Source of the DNA: Shinella pollutisoli
GTDB lineage: Bacteria > Pseudomonadota > Alphaproteobacteria > Rhizobiales > Rhizobiaceae
Direction of reading: 5' to 3'
Length of the DNA: 64,000 bases
NCBI RefSeq assembly: GCF_024609765.1
Contig: NZ_JANFDG010000011.1
Span: 79,282-143,281 of the forward strand
The notes below the pieces were generated by a model, which was not told the DNA's origin, ran no database searches, and worked only from the letters and a program-made list of their open reading frames with translations. A program made the translations under genes and the position numbers. How positions within the stretch are numbered: the first letter of the stretch is position 1; each line of letters opens with the position of its first letter. Below are positions 9,560 to 19,028 of this stretch, one piece after another.

Positions 9560-10189
9560 CTACGGCGCGATGATCCCGTTGCGGACGGCGAAGAGCGTCA
9601 CGTCCACGGCGGTGTGCAGGCCGAGCTTGCGCATCGCCGCCGTGCGGTGGGTGTCGACGGTCTTCACGCTGACGTTCAGCTGTGCGGCGATGTTCCTGTT
9701 GGTCTCGCCGAGCGCCACGAGGCGCACGACCTCCCTCTCGCGCGGCGTCAGCGCGGCGAGCGCGGCCGGCGGCGCGCCCGCCACGTCCGGCGAGACGTAG
9801 GTGCCGCCCGCCGCGACCGCGTCCATCGCGGCAAGCAGGGCGACGTCGTCCTCCGTCTTCAGCACGTAGCCGCGCGCGCCCGCCGCGACGAGCGCCGAAA
9901 GCAGCCGCGGGTCGGCATGCATGGTGTAGATCAGCACGCCGATCCCCGGCATCTCCCGGCAGAGCTGGCGCGCCACCTCAAGGCCGTTGACCCCGGGAAG
10001 GGAATAGTCGAGCACGGCGAGGCCCGGGTTCAGCGCGCGCGCCAGCCGGAGCGCCGCCGGGCCGGTCTCGGCCTCCGCGCAGACGCGCCAGTGCGGGCGC
10101 GCCATGAGCGTCGCCCGGATGCCCGCCCGGATCATCGGATGGTCGTCCGCGATCAGGACGTCCAGCCCCGCGCCGCCGGCCTCCTTCAT
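9560..10189 (-). CDS. NarL/FixJ-family response regulator
   Basis: A 209-residue response regulator. The receiver domain has ADDHP (D15/D16) and phosphoacceptor D61 in LAVLDYSLPGVNG; the switch lysine lies in GARGYVLKTEDD. A short linker rich in Ala/Pro leads to a LuxR-type helix-turn-helix: LTPREREVVRLVALGETNRNIAAQLNVSVKTVDTHR. It lies 22 bases after the kinase gene on the same strand, so the two form a two-component system. Confidence 0.92.
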   Translation of the reverse strand: MKEAGGAGLDVLIADDHPMIRAGIRATLMARPHWRVCAEAETGPAALRLARALNPGLAVLDYSLPGVNGLEVARQLCREMPGIGVLIYTMHADPRLLSALVAAGARGYVLKTEDDVALLAAMDAVAAGGTYVSPDVAGAPPAALAALTPREREVVRLVALGETNRNIAAQLNVSVKTVDTHRTAAMRKLGLHTAVDVTLFAVRNGIIAP

Positions 10190-10211
10190 GCCTCGGCCTT
10201 CGCCGTCATGC

Positions 10212-11900
10212 TCATGCCTTTCTCCCTCCGCCGCGGCCGTCCTGCGGCAGGCGAAGCCGGACCGTCGTGCCCTCGCCCGGCCGGCTGACGATATCGACGC
10301 TCCCGCCGCATTGCCGGGCGAATTCCAGCGTCTGGCTCAATCCCATGCCGTATCCCTCCCCCGTCTCCTTCATCGTGAAGAACGGATCGAACGCCCGGCG
10401 CCGCACCACCTCGCTCATGCCGATCCCGTCGTCCGCGACGCTGACGTCCACCCAGCCCGACGGGTTGCCGCCGTCCGGCGGGCGCACGGCGATCGTGATC
10501 GTCCCGCCCGCCGGCATCGCGTCGCGGGCGTTCAGCACCAGGTTGACGATCGTCGCCTGGAACTGCGCCCTGTCGAGGCGGCAGGCCATGGTTCCGCCGG
10601 CTATCTCGGCGGCGACCGTGATGCCCGGCCCCGCCGCCTGCCGCGCGATCGGCAGGATCTCCTCGACGAGGGCGCCGGGGTCGAGGGTCTCGAGGCGGGC
10701 CTCGGTGGTGCACGCATAGACGAGCAGCCGGTTCACCAGAGCTCGCCCCGCATCGAGCGCGCCGTCCATCTCGTCGAGCAGCCTTGCCGCCTCGCGCCTG
10801 TCCGCCACCAGCGGGCGCAGGACGACGGTGATGGAGCGGATGATCCGCATCAGGTTTCCGCAGTCGTGCGCGATGCTGCCGGCGAAGCGGCCGACGGCCT
10901 CCAGCCGCTGGGTCGCCTCCAGCCGCCGGCGCGCCGCCTCCTCGCGCCGCCGGCCGCGGCGCGTCAGCCAGTCGAGGCCGGCAAGCAGGGTGAGCAGGAT
11001 CGCCGCGCCGATCAGGACGGCCGCGGCATGCGAGCGCCACGGCCGCATGACGTCGGCCTCGCTGAGCGACACCAGCACCACGACCGGCGCGATCTCCAGC
11101 CGCCGGTAGCCGACGACGCGCATGACCCCGTCGATGGGGCTTTCCAGCCAGGCGACGCCGGCATCCTGCGCGTCGAGCAGGCTTCGGAACGGCTCGGCAT
11201 CGGCGAAGGACGTGCCGATCGCCTGCTCGCTGGCCGGCGAGCGGGCGAGCAGGGTGCCGTCGGAGAGGAAGAGCGCGATCGTTCCGCCGCCCACCCAGAG
11301 GCGCCGGTAGAAGCTCTCGAAATAGAGCGGCTCGACGGCGGCGACGGCGATCCCGCCAAAGCCGCCGTCCGCCGCGTCGATCCGCCGGCCGAGGCTGATG
11401 AACCACACGCCGCGCGAGCGGCTCTTCAGCGGCCGGCCGATGTGCAGGCCGAGGGCGGGATCGTCCCGGTGGACCCGGAAATAGTCCCGGTCGGCGAGGC
11501 TGACCCGGGGCGTGGCCGGAAAGTCCGTGTCGTGGGAGATGTAGCCGTCGCGGCCGATGACGAAGAGCGCGCGCACGAACGGCATGGCGGCGAGCCGCTT
11601 GTGCAGCCGGGCGCGGAAGGTGGGATCGTTGTCGGCAAGGCCGGGGGCGGCCGCAAGCTCGCCGGCGATGTCCTGCAGGTTGACGTCGACGGACTGGATC
11701 GTGCGGGCGACCTGCTCCGACATCACGTGGATGAGGTTCGCGACGTTGCGCTCGGCATCCTCGCGCGCGGCCGCGTCGCTGCGCCAGAGTTCGTAGGCGA
11801 GCAGCAGGGCGATGCTCAGGCCGAGGATCAGCGTCGGCAGCGACCGCAGCGACTGTCGTGCCCGGTTGGCGAATGCGTCAGCGGAAACCGGCAAAACCAA
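10212..11900 (-). CDS. Cache-domain sensor histidine kinase
   Basis: A 562-residue membrane kinase with transmembrane helices near residues 22-37 and 293-311. Between them is a large periplasmic double-Cache sensor (about 40-285) with the dCache marks FVIGRDGYISHDTDFP and SLADRDYFR. The phosphoacceptor box is GSIAHDCGNLMRIIRS (H345), a variant of the common HDFNN motif. The ATPase domain shows NLVLNARDAMPAGG, DDGIGM and GEGYGMGLS. The start is doubtful: the frame opens with TTG at 11900, 13 bases after GGAGGA, and no ATG or GTG is nearby. It pairs with the downstream NarL-type regulator. Confidence 0.87.
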   Translation of the reverse strand: MVLPVSADAFANRARQSLRSLPTLILGLSIALLLAYELWRSDAAAREDAERNVANLIHVMSEQVARTIQSVDVNLQDIAGELAAAPGLADNDPTFRARLHKRLAAMPFVRALFVIGRDGYISHDTDFPATPRVSLADRDYFRVHRDDPALGLHIGRPLKSRSRGVWFISLGRRIDAADGGFGGIAVAAVEPLYFESFYRRLWVGGGTIALFLSDGTLLARSPASEQAIGTSFADAEPFRSLLDAQDAGVAWLESPIDGVMRVVGYRRLEIAPVVVLVSLSEADVMRPWRSHAAAVLIGAAILLTLLAGLDWLTRRGRRREEAARRRLEATQRLEAVGRFAGSIAHDCGNLMRIIRSITVVLRPLVADRREAARLLDEMDGALDAGRALVNRLLVYACTTEARLETLDPGALVEEILPIARQAAGPGITVAAEIAGGTMACRLDRAQFQATIVNLVLNARDAMPAGGTITIAVRPPDGGNPSGWVDVSVADDGIGMSEVVRRRAFDPFFTMKETGEGYGMGLSQTLEFARQCGGSVDIVSRPGEGTTVRLRLPQDGRGGGRKA

Positions 11901-12088
11901 CTCGCAAATCCACTCCTCCCGGCGCCCTCGCGACGACGGGCGCTAAAGGGCGCGTCCTCGCTGCGGAACCATTCACGGCGTGGGCGATTCGGACTCCCTG
12001 CATCCTGTTCGTCGAACGACGCGCCCTGCCATGAGTATGCAAACAGCGGACAGTCCACTCCGAAACTTCCAGCCCGTCAGTCACTATA

Positions 12089-12346
12089 ATGACTGGTAAA
12101 CCTGAAGACTCCCTTATCGCTATGCGCACCATGCGTATGGCAAAGATTCTCGGAGAGAACGTTCGGAAAACCCGCCTGAAGCGCGGGATGACCTTGGAGG
12201 CGCTGGCAACCGAGGTCGGCCTCGCCTATTCCTACATGGGCGGAATCGAGCGCGGACAGAAGAATCCCACGCTCGACGTGGTGGAACGGATCGCAAGCGC
12301 GCTCGACATCGAGCCGGTCTCGCTCCTGTCGAGGCCGGAGGAATAG
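12089..12346 (+). CDS. small XRE-family transcriptional regulator
   Basis: An 85-residue protein that is almost only a helix-turn-helix domain: LGENVRKTRLKRGMTLEALATEVGLAYSYMGGIERGQKNPTLDVVERIASALDIEP. There is no effector domain, as in many short phage-type or restriction-control (C protein-like) regulators. No convincing ribosome binding site identifies the start; ATGs at 12122 and 12137 are alternatives. It is divergent from the sensor kinase and convergent with pncB. Target unknown. Confidence 0.75.
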   Translation: MTGKPEDSLIAMRTMRMAKILGENVRKTRLKRGMTLEALATEVGLAYSYMGGIERGQKNPTLDVVERIASALDIEPVSLLSRPEE

Positions 12347-12403
12347 GCCCCGCGGCCGGCTCCATGCCTTTCCCGGAATGGCACAGACCCCGCCGCGGCC
12401 GGG

Positions 12404-13708
12404 TCAGACGCGCACGGCCCGGGCCTGATAGGCCGGGACGCCGAACAGGCGCCGGTACCGTTCGATCTCGGCGGGGTCGCCGGTCGCCTTGGCGGGATTG
12501 TCCGACAGCTTGACGGCGGGACGCCCGCCGGCGCTCGTGACCTTGCAGACGAGCGAGATCGGGTCGAGGCCGGCGCCGCCGTCCGGGTCGCAGCCCTGGA
12601 AATCGTTGGTGAGGTTCGTTCCCCAGCCGAAGCTCATCCGCACGCGCCCGTGGAAATGCCGGTAGGTCTCCTCGATACTGTCGACATCCATGGCGTCGGA
12701 GAAGATCAGCAGCTTCTCGCGCGGGTCGCGGCCCTTCTGCCGCCACCAGCGGATGATCTGCTCGCCGCCGGCGACGGGCGGGGCGCTGTCGGGGCGGAAG
12801 CCCGTCCAGTCGGCGACCCAGTCCGGCGCCCCGGCGAGAAAGGCCTTCGTGCCGAAGGCATCGGGCAGGACGATCAGCAGGTTGCCGTTGTAGTGCTGCC
12901 GCCACTCCTCCAGCACCCGGTAGGGCGCGTCGACGAGCGCGGCGTCGTCGGGCGCAAGGGCCGCGGCGACCATCGGCAGCTCGTGCGCGTTGGTGCCGAT
13001 CGCCTCCAGGTCGGCATCCATCGCCAGCAGCACGTTGGAGGTGCCGATGAAGCGGTCGCCGAGCCCCTCCTTGAGGGCCTCGACGCACCAGCGCTGCCAG
13101 AGGAAGCCGTGGCGCCGGCGCGTCCCGAAATCGGATATGGCGAGGTCCGGCAGCGCCTGCAGGCGCGCCACCTTCTCCCAGAGCTTCGACTTGGCGCGCG
13201 CATAGAGGATATCGAGCGCGAAGCGCCCCCTGTCGCGCATGGCGGCGCGCGACTTCAGCTCGTTGACGATCGCCAGCGCCGGGACCTCCCACATCGTCGT
13301 GCAGGCCCAGGGTCCCTCGAACACCAGCTCGTACTGCCCGTCCGCCTTGCGCAGCTCGTAGCCCGGCAGGCGGAAGGTGGAAAGCCAGCCGATGAAATCG
13401 GGCGCGAACATGCGGGCCTTGCCGTAGAAGCTGTTGCCAGACAGCCAGATCAGCTCCTTCTTCGTGAAGCGCAGGCTGCGCGCATGGTCGAGCTGGGCGC
13501 GCAGCTCCCCCTCGTCGACGATCTCGGCCAGGCGGACGCTCCGCGTGCGGTTTATCAGCGAGAAGGTCGCCGTCACGTCCGGATGCCGCCGCCAGATCAT
13601 CTGCAGCATCAGCAGCTTGTAGAAATCCGTGTCCAGCAGGCTGCGCACGATCGGGTCGAGGCGGAAGTTGTGATTGTAGGTGCGCGTCGCGACGTCGGTA
13701 ACGGTCAT
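12404..13708 (-). CDS. pncB: nicotinate phosphoribosyltransferase
   Basis: A 434-residue cytoplasmic enzyme of NAD salvage that joins nicotinate to PRPP with ATP hydrolysis, giving nicotinate mononucleotide. Start [36 protein letters not shown] matches the family; [13 protein letters not shown] is diagnostic. Other conserved parts are [14 protein letters not shown] [22 protein letters not shown] with the autophosphorylated-His region [16 protein letters not shown] and [17 protein letters not shown] site lies about eight bases upstream. The same frame runs open far beyond the start, but that is only a GC-rich artefact. It stands alone, convergent with the XRE gene. Confidence 0.96.
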   Translation of the reverse strand: MTVTDVATRTYNHNFRLDPIVRSLLDTDFYKLLMLQMIWRRHPDVTATFSLINRTRSVRLAEIVDEGELRAQLDHARSLRFTKKELIWLSGNSFYGKARMFAPDFIGWLSTFRLPGYELRKADGQYELVFEGPWACTTMWEVPALAIVNELKSRAAMRDRGRFALDILYARAKSKLWEKVARLQALPDLAISDFGTRRRHGFLWQRWCVEALKEGLGDRFIGTSNVLLAMDADLEAIGTNAHELPMVAAALAPDDAALVDAPYRVLEEWRQHYNGNLLIVLPDAFGTKAFLAGAPDWVADWTGFRPDSAPPVAGGEQIIRWWRQKGRDPREKLLIFSDAMDVDSIEETYRHFHGRVRMSFGWGTNLTNDFQGCDPDGGAGLDPISLVCKVTSAGGRPAVKLSDNPAKATGDPAEIERYRRLFGVPAYQARAVRV

Positions 13709-14026
13709 GCCGGCCACTCCTCGGCGGGGCGTCGGGCCCCGGTTTGCCATCCGCCGCCAGTATGAGCATGCCTGCCGCCGTCGCGATAGCCGCAAATTCG
13801 ACGGGCGAACCGGCGGGCCGCCCGTCGAAAACCGCCGTTTCGCATCGCCATGTTGCGCAAATCCGCAGCGGAATGCTGCATTTCTACCTGTTTTCCCTAT
13901 CATCGGCTCCGAATTTCGCTTTCCAACGGATTCAGGGTTGTTTCCGTTTCCAGTTGTGGCGGGATTGCCGCGTCCGTTGGCGCGGCCGTCGTGACGAAGG
14001 CCAGCCTTCGAGATCAGGATCGGAGA
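13709..14026. promoter_or_regulatory. 318-base divergent intergenic region (pncB / PAS regulator)
   Basis: Both flanking genes start here and point outward. The middle (about 13840-13960) is less GC-rich, with stretches such as TTTCTACCTGTTTTCCCTATC. No promoter, operator or RNA element was recognised with confidence. A TGGCGGGATTGC near 13955 looks like a sigma-54 box but its GG-GC spacing is wrong. Confidence 0.4.
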
Positions 14027-15193
14027 ATGAAGATACACGTGCCCGACACCGCGCATTTCGACGCCCTGATGGTCGACTGGATCGACGGGCAGGGGCGCGT
14101 CTGCGCCGTCAACGCGCTGGAGGCGCGCGAACTCGCCATCAAGATCGCCGACGGCGAGAGCCTGCCGCTCGAACGCATCTACAGCAGCACCTCGGCGCAG
14201 GTGCTGCGCGGCATCGCGCGCGGCGACCAGCCGGTCCGCTCCGGCCTTCCCGTCTGGGTGAACTCGCCGCAATACAGCGAGGTGCCGATGATCGCCACGG
14301 TCGCCGCCGATGCGGCCCGGGGGATCGTCGTCATCAAGCAGCCGCTGCCGGCGAGCGTGCTCGGCATCGGTCCGGAGCTCGCCGAACGCGTGGAGATCCT
14401 GTCGCAGATGATCGGCGCGGCGACGGAGGCCTGCTGGTGCATCGAGTTCCTGGAGCCGGTCGACACGTCGCTCGCAGAGGACGAGATCGTCGAGCGCATC
14501 TTCGCCAACCAGAGCCGCTGGCGCGCCTGCAACGAGGCGATGGCGCGGCTCTACCGCGTGCCGGACGGCACCGACTTCAACATGCAGCCGGTGTCGCGCT
14601 ACTTCCCGGCGACCGAGATCAACCGGCAGATGGTGCGCGACCTCGTGCGCTCCAACTACCGGCTCGACCGCGCCGTCGCCGTCGACCGCCGCCACGACGG
14701 CACCGAGATGCTGGTCGAGAACGATTTCCGCGCGGCGATCAAGGACGGCTTCCTGGTGCGGCTGTGGGGTACGACGCGCGACATCGGCGCACACCGCGAG
14801 CGCGAGCAGCAGCTCACCGACCGCGCCGACACGATGCAGGACATCCTGAGCGCGGCCCCCGACCCGATCCTCGTCGTCTCCGAGGACGGCCTGCTGCTCG
14901 CCGCCAACCCCGCCGCCGAGAGCGTCTGGGGACGCACCGCCGAGCAGGTGCTCGGCCGGCCGATCCAGCACTTCATCGAGACCCGGCAGGCGCTCGACAA
15001 GCTCCGGCAGGCGGTCCTGTCGGGAGAGGAGGGCGACGGCGAATGCGAGCTCGCCGTCATCGCCGCCGACGGAAGCCGCGACGTCTGGCGCTTCCGCGCC
15101 GCCCGCATCGAGGGCGAGATCCGCCGCTACGTGCTGACCGCCCGGCGCAAGGCCCGCCGCCGCGCGCGCAGCCTCACGGAGGCCGCGTCATGA
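14027..15193 (+). CDS. PAS-domain signalling protein, partner of the adjacent AAA+ regulator
   Basis: A 388-residue protein without membrane segments or kinase motifs. It starts [22 protein letters not shown] central PAS-like region (about 140-270) contains [20 protein letters not shown] and [19 protein letters not shown] second, clear PAS (about 275-370) reads [49 protein letters not shown]. There is no DNA-binding domain. Its stop overlaps the start of the sigma-54-activator-like gene (ATGA), so the two are made together. I infer it senses a small molecule and works with that regulator on the polyamine transport genes downstream. Confidence 0.72.
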   Translation: MKIHVPDTAHFDALMVDWIDGQGRVCAVNALEARELAIKIADGESLPLERIYSSTSAQVLRGIARGDQPVRSGLPVWVNSPQYSEVPMIATVAADAARGIVVIKQPLPASVLGIGPELAERVEILSQMIGAATEACWCIEFLEPVDTSLAEDEIVERIFANQSRWRACNEAMARLYRVPDGTDFNMQPVSRYFPATEINRQMVRDLVRSNYRLDRAVAVDRRHDGTEMLVENDFRAAIKDGFLVRLWGTTRDIGAHREREQQLTDRADTMQDILSAAPDPILVVSEDGLLLAANPAAESVWGRTAEQVLGRPIQHFIETRQALDKLRQAVLSGEEGDGECELAVIAADGSRDVWRFRAARIEGEIRRYVLTARRKARRRARSLTEAAS

Positions 15194-16581
15194 AATTCTA
15201 CGCCAACGACATCACCGCCCTCGGCCACCGCCGCCTGCGCCCCGGCTTCATCGACGAGCCGCAGTTCGGCGCCTTCCTCGAGGCCTTCCCGGACGGGGTG
15301 GCGCTGCTGGAGACGGACGGCACGATCAAGCTCGTCAACAGCAAGCTGGAGCTGCTCCTCAACCTCGCGCGCGGCGACCTCGTCGGCTCGGAGCTCGCCC
15401 GCCACGCCAAGACGGCCGGGCCGCTCGTGCAGAAGCTCGCCGCCGCCCTGCAGCAATTGAAGCGTATCGAGGTCTCGGGCACGCTCAACTCGCAGCGCAC
15501 CGTCACCGCCTCGCTCGGCATCCTGCGCACGCCGGACGGCGGCGCCTACGGCGCGCTCCTGACGCTGCGCGAGGCCGGCCGGCCGCATCGCGAGGGCTCC
15601 GACAAGTTCCGCTTCGAGGCCGAGCCCGCCGCCGCCGGCCGGGCGAGCCCCGTCTTGACGCCGCGCCTGCAGGCCGTCGCGCGGCGGGCGGCAAGCGCCA
15701 TCGAGCGCGGCAGCGCGGTGCTCCTGACCGGCGAGACCGGCACCGGCAAGACGGAGCTCGCCCGCCTCGTCGGCAAGGCCGGCGCCTCCAACGCACCGCC
15801 CTTCGTCCACGTCAATTGCGGCATGCTGACCGACGCGCAGTTCGACGCGGAGATGTTCGGCATCGAGCCCGGCTCGGCGCTCGACACCTCGACGCGCGGC
15901 AAGCTCGGCTTCGTCGAGGCGGCCGACGGCGGCACGCTCTTCCTCGACCAGGTGACCGACCTTACGCCGGTCGCGCAGATGAAGCTCGTCGCCTTCCTCG
16001 AAAGCCAGACCTTCAGCCGCCTCGGCTCGGTGCAGCGGCGCAAGGCGCGCATCAGCCTCGTCACCGCGACCAATGCCGACCTCTCGGCGCTGCTGGCGAG
16101 CGGCGCCTTCCGCAGCGACCTCTACTACCGCATCGCCGTGGTGACGCTCGACCTGCCGGCGCTGCGCGACCAGCCGGAGCTCGTCGCGGCGCTCACCGAG
16201 CATTTCCTGCGCCGGCTCAATGCGGGGCGCACGCCGGCGCTGAGGCTCTCATCGACCTTCATGGAGCGGCTCGCCGCCCACGCCTATCCCGGCAATATCC
16301 GCGAGCTCGCCAATATCCTCGAACGCGCCGCGGCGACGGCCGAGGACATGGCGCTCGCCGAGCATTTCATCGCCCCCGCGCCCGCGCCTTCGCCCACCAA
16401 CGCCATCATGAGCAGCGGCGGGAAGGACGGCTCGCCGGCCAGTTTCAGGGACCTCGTGCAGGCGTTCGAAGGCTGGGTCCTGGAAAAATCCATCGCAGAA
16501 CATGGAAGCAAAAGAGGCGCCGCCAAGGCGCTCGGCATCGATATCGCCACCCTCGTCAGGAAGACGAAGCGGACGAGATGA
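15190..16581 (+). CDS. sigma-54-activator-like AAA+ regulator with degenerate GAFTGA and Walker B
   Basis: A 463-residue regulator: an N-terminal PAS (about 22-128, FLEAFPDGVALLETDGTIKLVN), an AAA+ domain (about 155-395) and a Fis-type C-terminal helix-turn-helix (VLEKSIAEHGSKRGAAKALGIDIATLVRKTKR). Walker A GETGTGKT is intact (181-188). The sigma-54 contact loop GAFTGA is replaced by GSALDT (228-233). Walker B reads FLDQV with Gln254 where the catalytic Glu is expected. Arginine-finger region FRSDLYYRI is kept. It therefore resembles the family but may not open sigma-54 promoters; a TyrR/PrpR-like sigma-70 role is possible. Adjacent polyamine genes are the likely targets. Confidence 0.85.
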   Translation: MKFYANDITALGHRRLRPGFIDEPQFGAFLEAFPDGVALLETDGTIKLVNSKLELLLNLARGDLVGSELARHAKTAGPLVQKLAAALQQLKRIEVSGTLNSQRTVTASLGILRTPDGGAYGALLTLREAGRPHREGSDKFRFEAEPAAAGRASPVLTPRLQAVARRAASAIERGSAVLLTGETGTGKTELARLVGKAGASNAPPFVHVNCGMLTDAQFDAEMFGIEPGSALDTSTRGKLGFVEAADGGTLFLDQVTDLTPVAQMKLVAFLESQTFSRLGSVQRRKARISLVTATNADLSALLASGAFRSDLYYRIAVVTLDLPALRDQPELVAALTEHFLRRLNAGRTPALRLSSTFMERLAAHAYPGNIRELANILERAAATAEDMALAEHFIAPAPAPSPTNAIMSSGGKDGSPASFRDLVQAFEGWVLEKSIAEHGSKRGAAKALGIDIATLVRKTKRTR

Positions 16582-16610
16582 CCAACGAGAGACATGAAGG
16601 GGAACAGACC

Positions 16611-17669
16611 ATGTCGATACTGCGCAGATCCGCCATCATCGCCCTTGCAACGGCAAGCGTCTTGCCGCAGGCGCTCGCCGCCAATGCCGCCGAGCTGAAC
16701 TACCTCACCTGGGAAGGCTATGCCGTCGACAGCTTCATCTCGAAGTTCGAGGCGGCCTCCGGCTGCAAGGTGAGCGCCTCCTATGTCGGCTCGAACGACG
16801 ACTTCGCCGCCAAGCTCGCCGCCGGCGGCGGCGTCTACGACATCATCACGCCCTCGCTCGACACCGTGCCGATGCTGCGCCTCGCCGGCTTCGTCGCGCC
16901 GATCGACACGGCGAAGGTGGAGGGCTTCGGCGACATCTATCCGGAATTCTCGAAGGAAAGCGACGTGGTGGCCGACGGCGAGACCTGGGCCGTGCCGCTG
17001 ATCTGGGGCTCCGTCTCGCTGATCTACCGGCCGGACAAGTTCGAGACCGCGCCGGATTCGATCGCCGTGCTGTTCGACCCGGCCCTCAAGGGCAAGATCT
17101 CGCTTTGGGACGACAAGTCCGCGCTCTACTGGACCGCGCGCTACCTCGGCTACGACAACATCTTCGACCTGACCGACGAGCAGCTCGACGCGGTGAAGGC
17201 GAAGCTCATCGAGCAGAAGCCGCTGATCCGCAAGTACTGGGCGTCTGCCGGCGAGCTGACGGAGCTGATGGCGAACCAGGAGGTCTACGTCTCCAACGCC
17301 TGGACGGGGCTCACCAGCAAGGACGTCAACAACCTCAAGAAGGGCTTCGAGGTCGTCGAGTTCACGCCGAAGGAGAAGGCGGAAGGCTGGATGGACTCGA
17401 TGATGCTGGTGAAGGATTCCCCCAACGAGGACTGCGCCTACAAGTTCATGAGCTTCATGCAGTCGCCGGACGGCCAGTGCGGGCTCGCCGAATCCACCGG
17501 CTACTTCCCGGCCAACCCGAAGGCCGTGCAGGGCTGCATGAGCGACGAGCTCAAGAAGGAGCGGCAGGTCGACAACGTCGAGTTCGTCAAGAGCCTCGTC
17601 ATGTGGCAGCAGCCGGCCCGTCTCGACAAGTATCTGGAGACCTGGAACGCCGTGAAGGCGGCGCCCTGA
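16611..17669 (+). CDS. polyamine-type ABC transporter periplasmic binding protein (PotD/PotF family)
   Basis: A 352-residue secreted binding protein. Signal peptide MSILRRSAIIALATASVLPQALAANA, then AELNYLTWEGYAVDSFISKFEAASGCKV, the classic PotD/PotF N-terminus. An in-frame ATG at 16578 overlaps the regulator stop, but the AGGGGA site favours 16611. The ligand is probably a polyamine or similar cationic amine, though PotD-like proteins also bind other small amines. First gene of a transporter operon (binding protein, ATPase, two permeases, aldehyde dehydrogenase), separated from the ATPase gene by a RIME-like repeat. Confidence 0.88.
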   Translation: MSILRRSAIIALATASVLPQALAANAAELNYLTWEGYAVDSFISKFEAASGCKVSASYVGSNDDFAAKLAAGGGVYDIITPSLDTVPMLRLAGFVAPIDTAKVEGFGDIYPEFSKESDVVADGETWAVPLIWGSVSLIYRPDKFETAPDSIAVLFDPALKGKISLWDDKSALYWTARYLGYDNIFDLTDEQLDAVKAKLIEQKPLIRKYWASAGELTELMANQEVYVSNAWTGLTSKDVNNLKKGFEVVEFTPKEKAEGWMDSMMLVKDSPNEDCAYKFMSFMQSPDGQCGLAESTGYFPANPKAVQGCMSDELKKERQVDNVEFVKSLVMWQQPARLDKYLETWNAVKAAP

Positions 17670-17718
17670 CATCTGCCGGGAGGGGCCGCGCGCGGCCCTC
17701 CCCTTCGCATCGCAGGGC

Positions 17719-17880
17719 AATCGCATATGGAATGACGAGGGTGCGTCCCGCCCCTTCTCCCCGGCGGGGAGAGGTCGCGGCAGCGGGATGAGGGGGCACC
17801 GCCAGGCGCAGGCAAGGCGGTATACCCCTCATCCGGCCCTTCGGGCCACCTTCTCCCCGGCGGGGAGAAGGGGAAAACGG
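17719..17880. repeat. RIME-like palindromic intergenic repeat, copy A
   Basis: About 160 bases bounded by CCCCTTCTCCCCGGCGGGGA at 17751 and a longer palindrome TTCTCCCCGGCGGGGAGAAG ending near 17873, with CCTCATCCGGCCCTTCGGGC in between. This matches the RIME (Rhizobium intergenic mosaic element) type. A second copy at 27020-27180 is similar across its whole length, including the flank AATCGC..(A/T)..TGGAATG.CGAGGGTGC. Both ends can fold into stable hairpins. Confidence 0.85.
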
Positions 17881-17945
17881 AAAGGCCGCATTCTGGATTC
17901 GATTGCCTTGCCCGGCATCGTACGATCAAGAGACACGGGGACCCG

Positions 17946-19028
17946 ATGACCTCCAGCCCGATTGTGGCGCTCGACGGCGTTCAGAAACGATACGGCGCCT
18001 TCGTCGCGCTTCACGAGACCGACCTCGCCATCGCCGAAGGCGAGTTCGTCACCCTGCTCGGCCCGTCCGGCTGCGGCAAGACGACGACGCTGCGCCTCGT
18101 CGGCGGCTTCGAGGAGGCGAGCGCCGGCCGCATCGCCATCGCCGGCGAGGACGTGACCGAGCGCCCGCCCTACCGCCGGCCGGTCAACACCGTCTTCCAG
18201 GACTACGCCCTCTTCCCGCACATGAGCGTGGCGGAGAACATCGGCTACGGCCTCACCGTCCGCTCGGGCCGGATCGGCAGGGCCGAGCGCGACCGGCGCG
18301 TGGCCGACGCGCTCTCCATGGTCGGCCTCGACGGCATGGCGGAGCGCCGGCCGGGCGCGCTCTCCGGCGGCCAGCGCCAGCGCGTCGCCATGGCCCGCGC
18401 CATCGTGCGGCGCCCGCGCGTGCTGCTGCTCGACGAGCCGCTCTCGGCCCTCGACGTGAAGCTCCGGGAAGGCATGCAGGTCGAGCTGAAGCGGCTCCAC
18501 CGCGAGCTCGGCATCACCTTCCTGATGGTCACGCATGACCAGACGGAGGCCTTGGCGCTCTCCGACCGCATCGTCGTGATGAACCAGGGCCGCATCGCCC
18601 AGATCGGCTCGCCGACCGAGCTCTACGACCATCCGGCGAGCCCCTATGTCGCCGACTTCATCGGCGCGGCGAACCTGCTGGACGCGCAAGCGCTCGGCGG
18701 CGGCGCCTTCCGCCTTGCCGGCGGCCAGACCATGGCGAGCCGGCGCGCGGACGCCGCCGCCGGCCGCAAGGTGAGCCTCGGCATCCGCCCCGAACGGCTG
18801 CTGGTCGCCTCCTCCGCCGGCGGGAACGCGCTCGACTGCACGGTGACGGAACGGCTCTTCCACGGCGACCGGCTGCGCGTGGAGCTGGCGCTCGACGGCG
18901 CTACCCGGCCGCTCTTCGCCGAGATGGCGCGCACCGCGGCGGCGGAAGGCTTCGCGCCGGGCAGCCGCGTCACCGTCCATGCCGATCCGGCCGACGTGAT
19001 GGTGTTCGAGACGGGAGACAGGCCATGA
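17946..19028 (+). CDS. polyamine-type ABC transporter ATPase (PotA/PotG family)
   Basis: A 360-residue ATPase. Walker A GPSGCGKTT is near residue 39, the Q-loop in NTVFQDYALFPHMSV, signature LSGGQRQRVAMARA, Walker B VLLLDEPLSALD and switch His in VTHDQTEA. A C-terminal TOBE domain (about 270-355) includes LGIRPERLLV, normal for PotA-type proteins. It energises uptake through the two permeases that follow; its TGA overlaps the start of the first permease by four bases. The upstream RIME-like hairpins may lower its expression compared with the binding protein. Confidence 0.92.
   Translation: MTSSPIVALDGVQKRYGAFVALHETDLAIAEGEFVTLLGPSGCGKTTTLRLVGGFEEASAGRIAIAGEDVTERPPYRRPVNTVFQDYALFPHMSVAENIGYGLTVRSGRIGRAERDRRVADALSMVGLDGMAERRPGALSGGQRQRVAMARAIVRRPRVLLLDEPLSALDVKLREGMQVELKRLHRELGITFLMVTHDQTEALALSDRIVVMNQGRIAQIGSPTELYDHPASPYVADFIGAANLLDAQALGGGAFRLAGGQTMASRRADAAAGRKVSLGIRPERLLVASSAGGNALDCTVTERLFHGDRLRVELALDGATRPLFAEMARTAAAEGFAPGSRVTVHADPADVMVFETGDRP

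Noticed and set aside
11878..12132. 84-codon minus-strand frame overlapping the start of the sensor kinase and the XRE gene
   Set aside because: No family resemblance, overlaps two better-supported genes, and its content is a shadow of GC-rich codon bias.
13950..13970. Sigma-54 promoter-like TGGCGGGATTGC ahead of the PAS/AAA+ gene pair
   Set aside because: The distance between the GG and GC elements is seven bases where ten are required.
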